Shown: in pieces, positions 62,228-64,000 of the stretch | How the letters are laid out: the number at the start of each line of letters is the position of its first letter | Numbering within the stretch: the first letter of the stretch is position 1 | NCBI GenBank assembly: GCA_024372495.1 | Contig: CP099977.1 | Location: 310,001-374,000, forward strand | DNA length: 64,000 bases | DNA from: Pseudarthrobacter sp. Fe7 | GTDB taxonomy: Bacteria > Actinomycetota > Actinomycetes > Actinomycetales > Micrococcaceae | Direction: 5' to 3' | Position numbers and translations under genes: made by a program | Notes under the pieces: generated by a model | The model's database searches: none | What the model was told of the DNA's origin: nothing | What the model saw: only the letters and a program-made list of their open reading frames with translations

Positions 62228-63378
62228 TCACCATTCTGCGAAGGATCCGTCGGGGTGCCGCCACACCGGGCCGCGCCAGGCGTGGCCGCGCTTGTCCGCT
62301 GCCCGGACCACGGCCTCGTCGATGTCGACGCCCAGCCCTGGCCCGGTGAGGCGTTCGATGTGGCCGTTCACGAACTTGAACGGCGTCTTGTCCACCACGT
62401 AATCGAGGACTTCGGCGCTCTGGTTGTAGTGGATGCCAATGCTTTGTTCCTGGATGAGGAAGTTGGGCGTGGCAAAGCCGACTTGGAGGCAGGCAGCCAG
62501 CGCCAGGGGCCCCAGGGGGCAGTGCGGCGCCAGCCTGGACTTCGTACACCTCGGCCAGCGCGGCGATCTTCCGCACCTCGGTGATGCCGCCTGCGTGCGA
62601 GAGGTCGGGCTGCGCCACCGCTATTCCTGCCTGCAGGGCGGGCAGGAACTCCTGCCGGCTGTAGAGCCGCTCCCCCGTGGACACGGGCGTGGTGGTGGAG
62701 GAGGTGAACTCCCGGAGCAGGTGGGTGTTTTCCGGGACCACGGGCTCTTCAAGGAAGAAGGGCCGGAACGGTTCCAGCAGGGGTGCCACCCGTTTGGCGT
62801 TGGCCAGGCTGAAGCGGCCGTGGAAGTCGACCGCGACATCCCGGTGGTCGCCAAGGACCTGGCGGGCGGCGGCAACCCGGTGGATGACGCCGTCGATCTC
62901 CGCGACCGAGGCCACCGGGCTCATCCGTCCGCTGGCGTTCATTTTGACCGCGGTGAGCCCCACCTCCAGCCTGGGCGCTGATCTGGTCGGCCACCTCGTT
63001 GGGCTCGTCACCGCCCACCCAGCCGTACATCCGGATTCGGTCGCGCACGTGGCCGCCCAGGAGCTGGTGGACGGGGGTGTTGAAGTGCTTGCCCGCGATG
63101 TCCCACAGCGCCTGGTCCAGGCCGGACACGGCGCTGGCCAGGATGGGGCCGCCGCGGTAGAACGAGCCCTTGGTCATGATCTGCCAGTGGTCTTCGATCC
63201 GGAGGGGGTCCCTGCCGATGAGCAGTTCAGAGAGCTGGTCGACGGCGGTGCGCACCGTCTCGCTGCGGCCCTCGCAGGTGGCCTCGCCCCACCCTACGAT
63301 TCCGCTGTCCGTCTCGATCCGGACAAAGAGCCACCGGGGTGCGACGAGGAATGTTTCGATCCGGCTGATGACGGTCAC
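62228..63378 (-). CDS. dgoD: D-galactonate dehydratase (enolase superfamily), frame broken twice
   Basis: Dehydrates D-galactonate to 2-keto-3-deoxy-galactonate. About 382 residues, the size of E. coli DgoD. Metal and catalytic residues: [53 protein letters not shown], and [11 protein letters not shown]. Start GTG at 63378. Breaks at 62967-62974 and 62532-62539, each CAGCCTGG for CAGCTGG on the + strand; both removed, the protein is continuous. It sits between the ABC permease gene and the aldolase in one transcript. Confidence 0.88.
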
Positions 63379-63388
63379 GCGGCGGTTC

Positions 63389-64000
63389 CTAACCCTTGGT
63401 GGCGCCGGCTGTCAGGCCGGAGACGATGTACTTCTGCGTGAAGAGCGCAATGATCATGATGGGGATGGTCACCACTGTTGCCGCTGCCATCAGCCCGCCC
63501 CAGTCGATGCTGGCGTAGGAGACGAAGTCGAAGATCGCCACCGGCAGGGTCTTGGTCTTGGCGCCCGAGAGCACCAGGGCGAACATGAAGTTGTTCCACG
63601 AAAAGATGAACGACAGAATGCCGGCGGTGGCGATGCCGGACACCGCCAGCGGCAGCGTGATCAGCCGGAACGCGCCGATCGGAGTGAGTCCGTCCACCTC
63701 AGCCGATTCCTCCAGCTCCAGGGGCAGCGAGTCGAAGTAGCTCATCATGATGTAGACGATCAGCGGGAGGGCGACGAACATGTGGCTGAGGATCAGCACC
63801 TCGAACTTGCCCACCATGCGCAGGTTGGAGAAGACGTAGTACCAGGGCACCAGGAGGGAGACGCCCGGGATGACGCGGGCCATCAGGACCACCAGCGCGG
63901 AGCGGTGCATGGTGAAGCGGCTCATGGCGTAGGCGGCGGGGACGCCCAGGACGATCGAAAGCGCCGTGGAGACGAAGGCAACCCAGAAGCTGTTGACGAT
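63389..64000 (-). CDS. Carbohydrate ABC transporter permease (MalG-type), 5' end outside window
   Basis: The last 203 codons are present; the N-terminus is off the window. Inner-membrane subunit with about five visible segments, and the EAA loop [20 protein letters not shown] that contacts the ATPase. The end [10 protein letters not shown] is typical of MalG-like proteins. It stops 10 bases before the galactonate dehydratase start, so the transporter probably imports galactonate or a galactose-containing sugar. The frame is intact. Confidence 0.9.
   Translation of the reverse strand: MVNSFWVAFVSTALSIVLGVPAAYAMSRFTMHRSALVVLMARVIPGVSLLVPWYYVFSNLRMVGKFEVLILSHMFVALPLIVYIMMSYFDSLPLELEESAEVDGLTPIGAFRLITLPLAVSGIATAGILSFIFSWNNFMFALVLSGAKTKTLPVAIFDFVSYASIDWGGLMAAATVVTIPIMIIALFTQKYIVSGLTAGATKG

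Noticed and set aside
860..62974. Programmed ribosomal frameshifting or mass pseudogene formation as the cause of the frame breaks
   Set aside because: The breaks occur in unrelated genes on both strands at one short motif or in C/G runs, without slippery sequences or downstream structures, and the rest of every gene is conserved. Systematic sequence error is far simpler.
31..64000. tRNA, rRNA, insertion sequences, integrases or phage genes
   Set aside because: Looked for but no cloverleaf, rRNA core, transposase or integrase motif could be supported anywhere.

Overview
The window reads as chromosomal DNA of a high-GC actinobacterium, most likely a member of the Micrococcaceae close to Arthrobacter/Pseudarthrobacter. 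Pointers are the very high GC, GTG and TTG starts, a Ku/LigD repair pair with the polymerase-phosphoesterase-ligase domain order, a GAF-ANTAR protein, DUF3040 and DUF4193 proteins, a DUF222 remnant and the MalQ form with a long N-terminal extension. No rRNA, tRNA, CRISPR array, insertion sequence or prophage was seen.

Layout. 1-3.8 kb: end of a fructose operon (DeoR-type regulator, fruK, fruA, ptsH). 3.9-9.1 kb: SRPBCC protein, methyltransferase, and divergent ku/ligD. 9.1-16.3 kb: MHS-family transporter, FUSC membrane protein, SDR, small proteins, membrane acyltransferase. 16.3-22.6 kb: an acid-sugar operon (DUF1537 kinase, LtnD-like dehydrogenase, GntP permease, class II aldolase) with a divergent GntR/FCD regulator and two TGTCTGACA operators. 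22.7-27.4 kb: dodecin, XRE regulator, two aldo/keto reductases, an epimerase-like protein. 27.4-33.4 kb: TetR regulator and an acyl-CoA degradation cluster (acyl-CoA dehydrogenase, thiolase, CoA ligase, hydrolase). 33.4-38.4 kb: aldo/keto reductase, two small membrane or stress proteins, a truncated DUF222 gene, PrmC-like methyltransferase, beta-propeller lactonase. 38.4-48.5 kb: malQ, GAF-ANTAR, DUF488, DUF3040, EamA exporter with its TetR regulator, GH15 glycosidase, DUF4193. 48.5-52.6 kb: a molybdopterin oxidoreductase with a small partner, and a BASS transporter. 52.7-59.9 kb: a second CoA-thioester degradation cluster (CoA ligase, MHS transporter, MaoC, acyl-CoA dehydrogenase, amidohydrolase, SDR) next to a divergent MarR regulator. 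59.9-64 kb: RibD-like reductase and a galactonate operon (kinase, KDPGal aldolase, dehydratase, ABC permease) that runs off the end.

The most striking property is not a gene. About 20 otherwise intact genes have broken reading frames, and the breaks fall into two classes. One class, about 26 sites on both strands, is a single-base insertion (rarely a loss) inside AGCT, usually GAGCTG read as GAGCCTG. The other, about ten sites, is a one-base change in a short C/G run, nearly always a loss. Undoing these restores full-length conserved proteins in every case. I read this as systematic sequencing error, with the AGCT class suggesting a modified base at that motif. Those genes are therefore annotated as single functional CDSs with the lesion noted. 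Coordinates of the breaks are given in each entry.
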